Assembly (NCBI GenBank): GCA_014894395.1
Contig: JADBLO010000059.1
Coordinates: 1 to 64,000 of the forward strand
Direction of reading: 5' to 3'
Length of the DNA stretch: 64,000 nt
DNA from: Thermoplasmata archaeon
GTDB lineage: Archaea; Thermoplasmatota; E2; DHVEG-1
Shown: piece after piece, positions 45,652-54,892 of the stretch
Numbering within the stretch: position 1 is the first letter of the stretch
Layout of the letters: every line of letters starts with the position of its first letter
The notes under the pieces: generated by a model
Database searches by the model: none
Told to the model about the DNA's origin: nothing
Seen by the model: the letters and a program-made list of their open reading frames with translations, nothing else
Translations under genes and position numbers: made by a program

Positions 45652-46874
45652 AGACCGCTGAGAAAACAACCTACCAACTTCCCATCGGTCCCATTCACCC
45701 CGCGTTAAAAGAACCAGTGATGTTTGAGTTTGAAGTTGACGGGGAACGCATTGTGAATGTTAATGTTCGACTTGGTCATGTTCACCGCGGCGTAGAATGG
45801 ACCGGGACCCAGAGAAATCCTATTCAAATTTTGTATCTCGCGGAGCGCATCTGCGGGATCTGTTCGTACTGCCACCCGATGGCGTTTAGCCTTGCAGTGG
45901 AACGTGTTGCCGGAATCGAGGTCCCAGAGCGTGCAGATTACCTTCGGGTGATCCATGGGGAACTCGAACGTATCTGTTCTCATATCCTCTGGGCTGGTGT
46001 CGCAGCTCATGAAATCGGTTTTGACTCTGTTTTATTCTTGACATGGCAGATGCGAGAAAAAGCATTAGATCTCACTGAATATCTCACAGGGAATCGGATC
46101 ACCAAAGGTATTACCATGATTGGCGGCGTCAGACGGGATATCACACCTGATATGCATCCGAAGATTCAGGAGACTTTACAGTATTACAAAGAAATTTTTA
46201 AAAAACTTCAACATGTGTTCTTAGATGATAAAACATTTCAGTTGCGTTGCAAAGACTGCGGCGTATTATCCAAAGAAGATGCGGTAAAGCTCTGTGCTGT
46301 TGGACCTACCGCTCGTGCATCCGGGGTGAAAAAGGATGTTCGCCTTGACCAAGGATATTTCGCGTATAGTGATCTTGATTTTGATTATATCACCCCTGAT
46401 ATTTATACGGGTGAAGTACATGGTGACGTGTATGATAGGATCGTTGTTCGTTTGCTAGAAATACAACAATCGATAGGATTGATTGAGCAATGCCTTAATC
46501 AAATGCCTGCTGGTCCTATTGTTTCTGAGCCAAAGCCGTTAAAACTTCTGGCGAAGTTGAAGAATGTGTCTGGTGAAGGAATCGGGCGGATGGAAGCACC
46601 CCGCGGAGAAGTCTTCCATTACGTGAAACTGAGTGCTCAGGATGCCCCCTATGCATGGAAGGTACGTGCGCCAACATACAACAACATCCTGCCTTGGATC
46701 CCTATGCTTACCAATCAGCAGATAGCGGATATTCCGATTGTTGCGGCGTCCACCGACCCGTGTATGTCATGCACCAACCGAGTAACGATTGTAAAAAACC
46801 AGGACACCTCATTCTTGGACAAGGAAGAGTTACATCGGATGAGTATACAAAAAACACGGAGGCTTCAGCCATGA
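45648..46874 (+). CDS. mbhL: [NiFe] hydrogenase large subunit (MbhL/EchE type)
   Basis: The catalytic subunit has 408 residues. All four NiFe-ligand Cys are present: RICGIC (Cys69, Cys72) near the N-terminus and DPCMSC (Cys372, Cys375) near the C-terminus. This argues for a true hydrogenase, because complex I and related sulfane-reductase subunits have lost some or all of them. Further motifs are GHVHRGVEW and RMEAPRGEVFHYV. A C-terminal extension after TNRVTI is consistent with processing by a maturation protease. Maturation (hyp) genes are not in the window. Confidence 0.94.
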   Translation: MKTAEKTTYQLPIGPIHPALKEPVMFEFEVDGERIVNVNVRLGHVHRGVEWTGTQRNPIQILYLAERICGICSYCHPMAFSLAVERVAGIEVPERADYLRVIHGELERICSHILWAGVAAHEIGFDSVLFLTWQMREKALDLTEYLTGNRITKGITMIGGVRRDITPDMHPKIQETLQYYKEIFKKLQHVFLDDKTFQLRCKDCGVLSKEDAVKLCAVGPTARASGVKKDVRLDQGYFAYSDLDFDYITPDIYTGEVHGDVYDRIVVRLLEIQQSIGLIEQCLNQMPAGPIVSEPKPLKLLAKLKNVSGEGIGRMEAPRGEVFHYVKLSAQDAPYAWKVRAPTYNNILPWIPMLTNQQIADIPIVAASTDPCMSCTNRVTIVKNQDTSFLDKEELHRMSIQKTRRLQP

Positions 46875-47272
46875 GATTCCCGATGATTTTCCAGTTGCTT
46901 AGGCAGTTATTTAAAAAACCGCATACGAACAAATTTCCTGTGAAATATACACCGTCGTCAACAACCAGGTTTTTTGCTGATGTTCACGATGGGAAAAAAA
47001 CCATATGTTCTCCAGTGGAAACACCGCAAGGGTTCCGAGGTAAAATCCAGTATGAAAAAGACAAATGCATTGGCTGCCAGCTCTGCCTGAAGGTCTGCCC
47101 CTCTGAAGCTATCGAATTTAAAGCTGAAGAAAAGAAGATAAAAATTTATCTTGCACGATGCACGTTTTGCTCGCAATGTAATGACGTCTGCCCAGTGAAT
47201 TGCCTGAGTATGAGCAATGAATTTTTACTTGCGGATACAGACAAGTATTCGAAGGATTTGATTGTTGAATAA
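46871..47272 (+). CDS. mbhN: Hydrogenase ferredoxin subunit MbhN (NuoI-like)
   Basis: This 133-residue protein has two [4Fe-4S] motifs, CIGCQLCLKVCPSEAI and CTFCSQCNDVCPVNCL, which pass electrons from soluble ferredoxin to the small subunit. The ORF track runs 216 bases too far upstream, inside the large-subunit gene. The ATG used overlaps the mbhL stop (ATGA). In the Pyrococcus Mbh operon this gene follows the membrane subunit mbhM. Here it directly follows mbhL and ends the first block. Confidence 0.93.
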   Translation: MRFPMIFQLLRQLFKKPHTNKFPVKYTPSSTTRFFADVHDGKKTICSPVETPQGFRGKIQYEKDKCIGCQLCLKVCPSEAIEFKAEEKKIKIYLARCTFCSQCNDVCPVNCLSMSNEFLLADTDKYSKDLIVE

Positions 47273-47470
47273 CTATTGCACAATTTCAAAATTTTTTTTG
47301 GTAATCATTACCTTGTTTACATATTCTAATTTTCAATAAAAAGGACATATTTCAGAAAATTATTCTCATCTTGATAATCACATCCTTTAAAAAAAACAAC
47401 AAGTTTAAAAAAACACTACGTTTACCATTCGCTTAACAACCAATAATTAAATAAACGTAGGGAGGCAACC

Positions 47471-47995
47471 ATGAAAAGATATGTTATCACAACCATCGTC
47501 TGTTTCATCATCTATCTTTTATTGACAACGGGTAGTGGAACTGACGTGCTAGGACTCTGGAGCTATATCGAGATGCTGTTCGGTCTCTTATTATCATTGA
47601 TTGTCGGATATGCTACACGGACCCTGTTTATCAAAGATAATTTCAGAATGCTGAACCCTGTTCGATGGTTCCTCTTTCTTGCGTATCTCATAGGACCATT
47701 TTTCGTCGCTCTTGCCAAAGCAAACCTTGACGTTGCTTACCGGGTCATCACAGGAAAAATAAACCCAGGTATTGTGAAAATTTCCCCCGGCATCCATACC
47801 GATCTAGGTATTACCCTGCTTGCCAATTCAATTACACTCACCCCTGGGACGTTAAGTGTTGATATCGACGAAGAGACCAACGACCTTTATATTCACTGGA
47901 TTAACATCGACATAAAAGCCTTAGAAAAAAAACCTGTTGATTGTAAATACATCTGCGGGAATTTCCCACAATGGATACGGAGGATTGCAGAATGA
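47471..47995 (+). CDS. mbhA: MrpE/MnhE-like antiporter subunit (MbhA)
   Basis: This first gene of the second hydrogenase block has 174 residues. Two or three membrane helices are followed by a C-terminal cytoplasmic part. The typical string ITLTPGTLSVDIDEETNDLYIHWINI identifies MnhE. GGGAGG lies before the ATG, and A+T-rich TATA-like sequences (GTTTAAAAAAACAC, AATTAAATAAAC) lie in the 198-base gap upstream. The block therefore probably has its own promoter. The gene overlaps the next by four bases. Confidence 0.93.
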   Translation: MKRYVITTIVCFIIYLLLTTGSGTDVLGLWSYIEMLFGLLLSLIVGYATRTLFIKDNFRMLNPVRWFLFLAYLIGPFFVALAKANLDVAYRVITGKINPGIVKISPGIHTDLGITLLANSITLTPGTLSVDIDEETNDLYIHWINIDIKALEKKPVDCKYICGNFPQWIRRIAE

Positions 47996-48261
47996 TTGAC
48001 CTTTTGACAACATATTTGATTGTCGTCATTGCATTGACGCTCTGTAGCATCCTTGCCTTAATTCGGGTGATACACGGACCAACCGCACCTGACCGTGTTG
48101 TCGGCGTTGACACAATCAATACAATGGTGGTTGTCGGCATGATCGCCTTTGGTGTCGCATACAGAGAAGTCATTTACATTGATGTCGCCATTGTCTATGC
48201 GCTCCTCTCTTTCATCTCAACCTTATTCATTGCCAGATATCTTGAAGGAGGCGAGTTCTAA
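47992..48261 (+). CDS. mbhB: MrpF/MnhF-like antiporter subunit (MbhB)
   Basis: This 89-residue protein has three membrane helices. RVIHGPTAPDRVVGVDTINTMVV is the MnhF/MrpF signature, and the end reads ALLSFISTLFIARYLEGG. The start chosen (ATG overlapping the mbhA stop) is seven codons shorter than the ORF-track entry. Confidence 0.92.
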   Translation: MIDLLTTYLIVVIALTLCSILALIRVIHGPTAPDRVVGVDTINTMVVVGMIAFGVAYREVIYIDVAIVYALLSFISTLFIARYLEGGEF

Positions 48262-48262
48262 A

Positions 48263-48646
48263 ATGATATTTGACATCATCATCTACCTATTCATCGGAAT
48301 CGGAATCTTTTTTAATCTTCTCGCAGGTATTGGACTCCTCCGTTTCCCTGATGTATATACCAGATTGCACGCAGGAACGAAATGCACAACATTTGGCTCT
48401 CTTTTCCTTATCGGGTCTGTCATCCTCATTGGTTTGAAACTATGGTGGGAAAAAGATACCAATGGATCAGTACTTGCGATTCATTCTACGATTGCGTTGA
48501 TCGCTATTCTGTTGACAAACCCAGTTGGCGCCCATGCGATCGCCCGCGCTGCGCATCGTAGTGGTATTCAACCAGTAGGTGCAGTCATCGATGAACTCCA
48601 AACAAAACCAGTGGAAAAAAATGAAGAAAAAACAGGAGGAGACTAA
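48263..48646 (+). CDS. mbhC: MrpG/MnhG-like antiporter subunit (MbhC)
   Basis: This 127-residue subunit has three membrane helices. IGLLRFPDVYTRLHAGTKCTTFGSLFLIG is the diagnostic MnhG motif. The ORF-track start lies 114 bases upstream in the neighbour. The ATG at 48263 is one base after the MnhF stop and is preceded by AAGGAGG. The protein ends in a charged cytoplasmic tail. Confidence 0.93.
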   Translation: MIFDIIIYLFIGIGIFFNLLAGIGLLRFPDVYTRLHAGTKCTTFGSLFLIGSVILIGLKLWWEKDTNGSVLAIHSTIALIAILLTNPVGAHAIARAAHRSGIQPVGAVIDELQTKPVEKNEEKTGGD

Positions 48647-48901
48647 ATGGGGATGGAGTTTCTTATCGCAAACATTCTTGTCTTGATTCTTACGGTCGTC
48701 GCATCCCTTGTTGCTGTGCTGCTTCGTGATCTTCTTGCTGCCGCGGTTGCTATGGCAGCAATGAGCCTGTTATTGTCGTTAGAATTCTTTATCTTGCAAG
48801 CACCCGACGTCGCCATCGCAGAAGCTGGAGTAGGTGCTTGTCTTTCCACCGCGATCGTTATTATTGCTATCAAGGGAACAAAACGCACGGAGGATGAATA
48901 A
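48647..48901 (+). CDS. mbhD: MbhD-like subunit (DUF4040; MrpA C-terminal homologue)
   Basis: This 84-residue protein has two to three membrane helices. [40 protein letters not shown] is the conserved DUF4040 segment, found at the C-terminus of MrpA or free-standing as MbhD. It begins directly after the mbhC stop, with AGGAGG just inside the previous gene. Confidence 0.93.
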   Translation: MGMEFLIANILVLILTVVASLVAVLLRDLLAAAVAMAAMSLLLSLEFFILQAPDVAIAEAGVGACLSTAIVIIAIKGTKRTEDE

Positions 48902-48903
48902 TA

Positions 48904-49176
48904 ATGGAGAAGAGAACTATCGTGGCTGTTCTTGTTTTTGCAATTGTTGCTGTCTTCTTTTTCTTCAGTATCTTCCTGATTCACCCTTTTGGTAAACCAG
49001 GTCAGGTAAACATGGATGATCATATCATTGCAAACACCCAAAATGAGACAGGAACAAACAACGGAGTTACCTCCGTTGTTTTTGATTACCGTGGCTTTGA
49101 TACCCTTGGGGAGGCAACGATTTTATTTTCAGCTGTTGCAGGAGTGCTGATGATCTTTCGGAGGGTAAAACAATGA
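48904..49176 (+). CDS. mbhE: MbhE-like subunit
   Basis: This 90-residue protein has an N-terminal helix, an exterior loop, and a second helix near [24 protein letters not shown], the phrase shared by MbhE and the MrpA C-terminal end. It sits between mbhD and mbhF as in Pyrococcus, overlapping mbhF by four bases. Confidence 0.92.
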   Translation: MEKRTIVAVLVFAIVAVFFFFSIFLIHPFGKPGQVNMDDHIIANTQNETGTNNGVTSVVFDYRGFDTLGEATILFSAVAGVLMIFRRVKQ

Positions 49177-49649
49177 GCGGTATGTCAAAGATTGTGAAAA
49201 CCTCGGTCAACATCCTGTTTCCTCTCACTATGATTTTCGGGTTGTATGTGATTGCCCATGGTCATCTCACACCCGGTGGAGGTTTTCAAGGTGGTGCGAT
49301 TGTTGCATCCGGATGTGCCATGATTGTTGTTGCATATGGGTCAAAGTGGGTTTTTAAACAGATAAAAGAAAAACGATTATCCTCGTTTGAAAGCATCGGT
49401 GGGGTCGGTTTCATCACTGTTGCGTTATTGGGTCTTGTGTTTAGCTCTGTGTTTTTCGGTAACTTCCTTGCCGGCTCCAACCTCCTCTTTGGTACGACAC
49501 CAGCAACTGGGTCAACCGGCGCTGATTTCAACACCGGTGGAGTCCTGCCGCTAATGAATTTTGCTGTGGGGGTCAAGGTCATAGCTGGGTTATTCGTCAT
49601 TGTGTTAGTCATGGCGTACGCTAGTAGTGTTAAGGAGTGGGACACATGA
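49173..49649 (+). CDS. mbhF: MrpB/MnhB-like antiporter subunit (MbhF)
   Basis: This 158-residue protein has four membrane helices. [25 protein letters not shown] is the invariant MnhB motif, and [21 protein letters not shown] is near the C-terminus. It overlaps its neighbours on both sides by four bases. Confidence 0.95.
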   Translation: MSGMSKIVKTSVNILFPLTMIFGLYVIAHGHLTPGGGFQGGAIVASGCAMIVVAYGSKWVFKQIKEKRLSSFESIGGVGFITVALLGLVFSSVFFGNFLAGSNLLFGTTPATGSTGADFNTGGVLPLMNFAVGVKVIAGLFVIVLVMAYASSVKEWDT

Positions 49650-50005
49650 TTGAATATATACCTTTTATCGCAGTCGTAACTATGATATTCATTGGGTTGT
49701 ACGCTGTATTATTCCGTAGGAATCTGATTAAAATTGTCATCGGCATTTCAATTATTGAGAGTGGAGTGAATCTTTTTTTAATCACGTTAGGGTATCGTGA
49801 AGGCGGTGTCGCGCCGATCTTTACAAGTTTACCTCCAGGAACAACATATCCAGCGGGAATGGTACTTCCTGTCCCTCAGGCATTAACACTCACTAGTATT
49901 GTGATAGGTGTCGCTGTTCTTGCGTTGATGCTATCGCTGGTTATGCATATTTATAGGAAATATGGCACGCTGGATGTTCGAAAGATTCGGAGGTTGAAAG
50001 AATGA
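49646..50005 (+). CDS. mbhG: MrpC/MnhC-like (NuoK-like) subunit (MbhG)
   Basis: This 119-residue protein has three membrane helices with the NuoK/MnhC pattern (RNLIKIVIGISIIESGVNLFLITLGY, carrying the membrane Glu), then PQALTLTSIVIGVAVLALML. The ORF-track GTG start is three codons longer. The ATG here overlaps the mbhF stop. It overlaps mbhH by four bases. Confidence 0.95.
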   Translation: MIEYIPFIAVVTMIFIGLYAVLFRRNLIKIVIGISIIESGVNLFLITLGYREGGVAPIFTSLPPGTTYPAGMVLPVPQALTLTSIVIGVAVLALMLSLVMHIYRKYGTLDVRKIRRLKE

Positions 50006-51567
50006 ACATCATCGACGTTCTTATCGAGCAGTCTCCTGCATTGATTATTGCGATTCCGTTGCTTGGCGCATTTCTCATGCCGCTGGTCAGTCGTATAAAC
50101 AGCACAGTACGAAATATTTTTGGTTTGCTCGTGTTGTGTCTTACCGGGTTTTTTGTTGGGATACTCGCATCTGATGTGCTTGCCAACGGTCCTCGTCTTT
50201 ACATTTTCGGTGCAAAAGATCTCGCGGTCCCCATGGTTCGTATCCTTTTTGAAGTCGATAGTATGAGCATTTTCATGGCTCTTATCACCATGGTACTTGC
50301 GTTCATCACATTGATCTACTCATGGTCGTTTATGAAAGATCATGACGGGTTAGATAAGTACTACACGCTCGTTTTATTGTTGATTACGAGTACTCTTGGG
50401 ATGGAGCTGACTGGTGATATCTTCAACTTCTTCGTATTTTTAGAAATCTCATGTATCGCCTCATGTGCACTTATTGCTTTTTGGATTTCAGAAGGCGAAG
50501 CGTTGGAAGCTGCGTTTAAGTATATTGTCGTGAGTGCGATCGGCGCACTTTTTGTTCTTTTTGCCATCGGACTGCTTTATGCACAATATAACGCGTTGAA
50601 TATCGCGACGCTTGCAAACGTGCTCAAGTACACGTTTTTGGATAAAATCATTTTAGTATTGTTACTTGTAGTTCTTGGGATGAAAGCAGGGCTTGTGCCC
50701 ATGCATATGTGGCTCCCTGATTCGTATGGACGGGCGCCTCCCTCAGTCACACTTATCATCATGGGTGCGACACTTGCAAGTTTCTATGGCGTGCTTCGCG
50801 TTATTTTCACGCTGTATGGAAACGTTTTATCAACAACGATGAGATTTTCCATTCCTCTGAATGTCCTGGTTGGGTGGATTCTTATCACACTCGCAATTAT
50901 CTCGATCATTGTCGGCGTTGCGATGGCATTGGTACAGTCTGATTTTATGCGACTCATTGGATTTAGCGCGGTCGCAGAAGTCGGGTACATGTTTCTTGCA
51001 ATCGGAGCAGGAATTGCTGCATTAGGCACCCCGTACGCGACAACAGCGTTACAAGGTGGTATCCTGCATCTGTTAAACGACGCGTTAGATATCGGACTTT
51101 TGTTCTTGGTTGCTGGTGCGGTCTATTATATCACAAAAAAACGATCATTGGATGACATCAGTGGTCTGGCCAGGAATATGAAATACACCACGGTCTTTTT
51201 CGTCATCGGGCTTCTCGCGGTTGTAGGCATGCCGCCCTTGAATGGATTTGCATCAAAATTTCTCATCTATGAGTCTGTCTATCAACTGAATCCAATCCTT
51301 TCAATCGTCGCGATCTTATGCAGCATCTTGATGCTTGCTGTTTTTGTGAAGGTGTTCTACGCGGTGTTCATGGGGCCGGAACTGCCTGCGTTTAAAAACG
51401 TCACAGAAGCACCAAGAAGTATGTTGCTTGCGATGGGTGTTGTTGCTGCACTGATGATTTTTATCGGGTTGTTTCCCAATCTTGTCATTGATGCTCTTGT
51501 GAAACCAGCAGCAGATGCGTTGTTGAACCATGCGCAATATATTGGTACGGTTGTTGGAGGGGTTTAA
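50002..51567 (+). CDS. mbhH: MrpD-like (NuoN/L-like) ion-translocating subunit (MbhH)
   Basis: This 521-residue antiporter-type subunit has about fourteen helices. Canonical features are MELTGDIFNFFVFLEISCIASCALIAFW, the Lys in GMKAGLVPMHMWLPDSYGRAPPSV, and LQGGILHLLNDALDIGLLFLVAGA. Only one such subunit is present in the cluster, as in Mbh and unlike the sulfane-reductase-type clusters with two. Confidence 0.95.
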   Translation: MNIIDVLIEQSPALIIAIPLLGAFLMPLVSRINSTVRNIFGLLVLCLTGFFVGILASDVLANGPRLYIFGAKDLAVPMVRILFEVDSMSIFMALITMVLAFITLIYSWSFMKDHDGLDKYYTLVLLLITSTLGMELTGDIFNFFVFLEISCIASCALIAFWISEGEALEAAFKYIVVSAIGALFVLFAIGLLYAQYNALNIATLANVLKYTFLDKIILVLLLVVLGMKAGLVPMHMWLPDSYGRAPPSVTLIIMGATLASFYGVLRVIFTLYGNVLSTTMRFSIPLNVLVGWILITLAIISIIVGVAMALVQSDFMRLIGFSAVAEVGYMFLAIGAGIAALGTPYATTALQGGILHLLNDALDIGLLFLVAGAVYYITKKRSLDDISGLARNMKYTTVFFVIGLLAVVGMPPLNGFASKFLIYESVYQLNPILSIVAILCSILMLAVFVKVFYAVFMGPELPAFKNVTEAPRSMLLAMGVVAALMIFIGLFPNLVIDALVKPAADALLNHAQYIGTVVGGV

Positions 51568-51569
51568 CG

Positions 51570-51905
51570 ATGTTTTCTCTTGAGAGTGGTAGTGGTTTTT
51601 GGAATCCTATCCTCTGGATTTTCATTTTCTTTATTGCGTTTCTCCTTTTTTATGGGATTAGAGGGTTTGGGAAGAGCGCCTATAAAAAAGATACGGATCA
51701 GACGAAGGCATTTCTCTCTGGGAATGAGGAATCTTCAGCGGAGGAGATGCATGTCAAGGCGAGTAACTTATACTGGGGGTTTACCACTAGTATGAAAACC
51801 GTGTATACTGAATTACGAAAGATGCATACGGGAAACGCAAGTGATTACGTTCTTTGGTTTGTCATTATCCTGGCATTCCTCTTTCTTATCATAGGGGTGA
51901 TGTAA
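51570..51905 (+). CDS. mbhI: MbhI-like small membrane subunit
   Basis: This 111-residue protein has one helix at each end and a soluble loop between (YKKDTDQTKAFLSGNEES and FTTSMKTVYTELRKMHTGNASDYVLW). This resembles MbhI, the linker between the Mrp module and the hydrogenase module of the archaeal membrane-bound hydrogenase. Identification rests mainly on position between mbhH and mbhM and on topology. It ends directly against the next ATG. Confidence 0.82.
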   Translation: MFSLESGSGFWNPILWIFIFFIAFLLFYGIRGFGKSAYKKDTDQTKAFLSGNEESSAEEMHVKASNLYWGFTTSMKTVYTELRKMHTGNASDYVLWFVIILAFLFLIIGVM

Positions 51906-52931
51906 ATGGACGTCCTCGGACTCTCTGAGCTTTTGGTGCGAATCATCCTTGGGACACTTGGTCTGGCTACGTTTGGCATTATCTTCGGTCTTTTCTACAT
52001 AGGTATTGATCGTAAGCTCTCTGCCCACATGCAAGGTCGTATCGGTCCACCATTTAGACAACCATTCAGAGATGTTGCGAAATTATTTACAAAAGAAAAC
52101 ATCATCCCGGATCATGCGATCCCATGGATATTCAATCTCAGTCCACTCATTGGACTGATCGCCACCATCTCAATTCTTCTATATCTTCCTCTTGGTGGAT
52201 TCCCGCCACTTTTTGCATCAGGTGGAGATTTGATTGTGATCCTGTACCTCTTGATTATACCCTCTCTTGCCCTGGTCATCGGTGGTTTTTCCTCAGGTTC
52301 GCCGTACGCAATTATCGGTGCTCAACGAGAAATGGCAACGATGATAGCGTATGAATTCCCCCTGGCTGTTCTTATTATCACTGTCGCATGGAATTTACTC
52401 CAAAAAGGAATCACCAATGTCTTTTCGTTTTCCACGATTGCTGCAGCACCTGTCTGGAATCAGGTTGCTGGGCCACTTGGATTTATTGGATTTGCGATAT
52501 TGCTTTTTGTTCTTCTTCTGGTAACACCAGCGGAGCTTTCCAAGATACCATTTGATTCACCAGAAGCAGAAACAGAACTCGCTGGAGGACTGCTTGTGGA
52601 ATATTCAGGGAGAAACCTTGCTATGTACTATCTCACCGACGGGGTAAAAACAGTGGTGATGGCATCAATAATTGTCGCATTATTCTTCCCGTATAATCTC
52701 TCACCTTTTATCGGTCTGGGCAGCTATACAGGTATCATCATTGATGTTTTGTTCTATCTTTTAAAAGTTTTTCTTGTGATCTTGTTCTCTGTGACCTTGA
52801 TCCGCGTTTCGATCGCGCGACTGAAAATCGATCAAATCGTGTACACCTACTGGATTCCACTGACTCTGGCAAGTCTGGTCGGATTGATTCTTGTCATGTG
52901 GGATCAAAATATTGTACAGTGGTTCAGTTAA
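51906..52931 (+). CDS. mbhM: Hydrogenase membrane-anchor subunit MbhM (NuoH/EchB-like)
   Basis: This 341-residue protein has about eight helices. RKLSAHMQGRIGPPFRQPFRDVAKLF, AQREMATMIAYEFPLAVLI and PAELSKIPFDSPEAETELAGGLLVEYSG are the invariant NuoH motifs forming the junction with the iron-sulfur arm. In this genome it ends the second block, away from mbhJKLN, which precede the Mrp genes. A T-rich stretch follows the stop. Confidence 0.95.
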   Translation: MDVLGLSELLVRIILGTLGLATFGIIFGLFYIGIDRKLSAHMQGRIGPPFRQPFRDVAKLFTKENIIPDHAIPWIFNLSPLIGLIATISILLYLPLGGFPPLFASGGDLIVILYLLIIPSLALVIGGFSSGSPYAIIGAQREMATMIAYEFPLAVLIITVAWNLLQKGITNVFSFSTIAAAPVWNQVAGPLGFIGFAILLFVLLLVTPAELSKIPFDSPEAETELAGGLLVEYSGRNLAMYYLTDGVKTVVMASIIVALFFPYNLSPFIGLGSYTGIIIDVLFYLLKVFLVILFSVTLIRVSIARLKIDQIVYTYWIPLTLASLVGLILVMWDQNIVQWFS

Positions 52932-52955
52932 AAATAAACTGATCGATGATACTAA

Positions 52956-52969
52956 TTTTTATTTTTTTT
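52956..52969 (+). terminator. T-rich terminator after the hydrogenase cluster
   Basis: TTTTTATTTTTTTT lies 25 bases after the mbhM stop, between convergent genes. Confidence 0.5.
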
Positions 52970-53025
52970 ATTGAACATTCAGATTATAAGATGTCGTTTC
53001 ATTAAGATATCTATTGGAGAAGACC

Positions 53026-54789
53026 TTACATCCCCCAGAACTTATTTGTCTTACGTTTAATATCAATGATCTTATTGAGCACGTCTTTCTCATCTTCGTT
53101 GAGGACGTCCATAAGTTTCAGTTTTTTCGCATCACTCTCAGGAAGATCGGTAAACAGAATATCTCCTCCTTTTATCTGTCTGCCCACCGTAACACCTTCA
53201 ATGGAGATAGCTACCTCTGCCCCCTGAAGCGCCTCAGATATTGCTTTATTTTCTAACTGCATACCCTTGATGTGTCCAACGGTTTTTCCGTCTTGATCAA
53301 TAAGTCTCATATCCACTTTTATTCGTCCACCAAGAACCCGCACTCCGATAACTGCAGGATGGCTGATCCGGAACACGTACTCTGGTAGGAACTTAACCAT
53401 CCCTGGGTGCGTGTAATCCTCCCTACGTTTCTTCTCCAGTTCCTCTTTCTTCCTTACCAACCATACATCATAGTTTTCGATAATTGTATAGATAACATCT
53501 TCGTTAAAAACGGTGACCTCCGTGTTTAAAAGTTCTTCTTTTGCTTCAGGTAGTATCTTTACATTAAACGCAAAAATGATTCGTTCCAAGGGATTATTTA
53601 ACGCAGATGTTTCCATGATATCCCGCCGGGAAATATTCCCGATTTCCACTTTCCTGATATTGATGCCGTGCTCTTGAGATTCTTTAACCAGGGCCTCGAG
53701 AGAGCCGATCGTATCTGCTTTAATAAACAGACCATCTTTATCAAGTTCGATATTAACTTGAGATTGACTTTTGATTTCCTGGATCAGCTCTGCCTTATCA
53801 CCATGTACGACACGCAGTGGTGCACCAGGGACGACGAGGTCAAGATTCGGAGCAGAAATTTTAATACCGCAGGCAGCATGAACCTCTTTGACGCTTTCGA
53901 ATTGTTCCCGTGGATCACGGATTTCATCCATTGGTTTTGGTTTGAGTAACGCTTTTATTTTTGTAACCAGTGGTTCGTTTCGTGTTCCAAAGATAATGGT
54001 GTCTTCTTTTTTAAGAATACCACTGTAAATGATAGCGTCTACGGTTGTTCCTAATCCAACGTCTTCTTTAACTTCAAGAACAGTTCCTTTGCCCGCACCG
54101 GTTTCACTTGTCAGTTTTTCTTCGAGGAATCGTTGTGCTAATCCAACGAGAACCATAAGCAACTCCGGTACACCTTCACCAGTTTTTGCAGATACAGGCA
54201 TGATAGGGATACTTTTACGGAAATCTTTAATGTTAAAGTACAAGTCTGATTCAAAGCCTTTATCATAGATGGTTCCAATCAATTCAAATAACTTAGTTTC
54301 GAAGAGAGTTTTGGTCATGGGACGCTGGTTTTGAATCCGGTTCATTGCGATATCATCACTGCGTTGCCAACCATTGATCGCGTCGATTTTGTTTGCTGCG
54401 ACTATAAATGGTGTTTTGTATTGACGGAGAATGGTGATGGATTCATAGGTTTGCGGCCGAAACCCTTCCTTAATATCGACGACAAGAATCGCAAGATCTG
54501 CCAGGGAACCACCACGGGTTCGTAAGGTGGTAAACGCATGATGTCCTGGTGTATCGATAAACAAGAGACCAGGTACAGAGAACTTCTTACCCCCAAGAAG
54601 ATGACCACACATCGAGTAAATCGCATCAATAGGAACTTCGGTTGCACCGATATGTTGAGTGATTGCTCCTGCTTCTCGAGCGGCAACGGTTGAGCCTCTG
54701 ATGAAATCCAACAGCGATGTTTTTCCATGGTCGACATGACCCAGTACACTGACGATGGGTTGACGGGTATGTTTAGAAAGGGTGGTCAT
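53026..54789 (-). CDS. infB: Translation initiation factor aIF5B (IF-2 type)
   Basis: This GTPase promotes subunit joining and initiator-tRNA handling. At 587 residues it is the compact archaeal form without the long eukaryotic N-terminus. GTPase motifs are GHVDHGKTSLLD (G1), TQHIGATEVP (G2), FIDTPGHHAF (G3) and ANKIDAINGW (G4). Domains II-IV follow, with SLEALVKESQEHGINIRKVEIGNISRRDI typical of aIF5B. No intein is present, although this gene often holds one in archaea. AAGGTGA precedes the ATG, and TTTTTAAAG about 45-50 bases upstream is a probable TATA box. Confidence 0.97.
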   Translation of the reverse strand: MTTLSKHTRQPIVSVLGHVDHGKTSLLDFIRGSTVAAREAGAITQHIGATEVPIDAIYSMCGHLLGGKKFSVPGLLFIDTPGHHAFTTLRTRGGSLADLAILVVDIKEGFRPQTYESITILRQYKTPFIVAANKIDAINGWQRSDDIAMNRIQNQRPMTKTLFETKLFELIGTIYDKGFESDLYFNIKDFRKSIPIMPVSAKTGEGVPELLMVLVGLAQRFLEEKLTSETGAGKGTVLEVKEDVGLGTTVDAIIYSGILKKEDTIIFGTRNEPLVTKIKALLKPKPMDEIRDPREQFESVKEVHAACGIKISAPNLDLVVPGAPLRVVHGDKAELIQEIKSQSQVNIELDKDGLFIKADTIGSLEALVKESQEHGINIRKVEIGNISRRDIMETSALNNPLERIIFAFNVKILPEAKEELLNTEVTVFNEDVIYTIIENYDVWLVRKKEELEKKRREDYTHPGMVKFLPEYVFRISHPAVIGVRVLGGRIKVDMRLIDQDGKTVGHIKGMQLENKAISEALQGAEVAISIEGVTVGRQIKGGDILFTDLPESDAKKLKLMDVLNEDEKDVLNKIIDIKRKTNKFWGM

Positions 54790-54892
54790 TGCCGTTCACC
54801 TTGTTTCAAAAGCCGTAGATAAAACATGCTTTAAAAACATATGGGTAATAAAAAAAAGAAATTTTATAATATTCTCCTGAAAAAAAAGGTTC

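Noticed and set aside
46655-46870. Upstream extension of the mbhN ferredoxin frame
   Set aside because: It lies inside the conserved C-terminal region of the hydrogenase large subunit. The ATG at 46871 overlaps its stop.
48149-48262. Upstream extension of the MnhG frame
   Set aside because: It overlaps the MnhF gene. The ATG at 48263 with AAGGAGG just before it is the natural start.
44678-52931. Sulfane reductase (Mbs/Mbx) or complex I instead of hydrogenase
   Set aside because: All four NiFe Cys ligands are present, only one MrpD-like subunit is encoded, and no NuoE/F/G genes occur.
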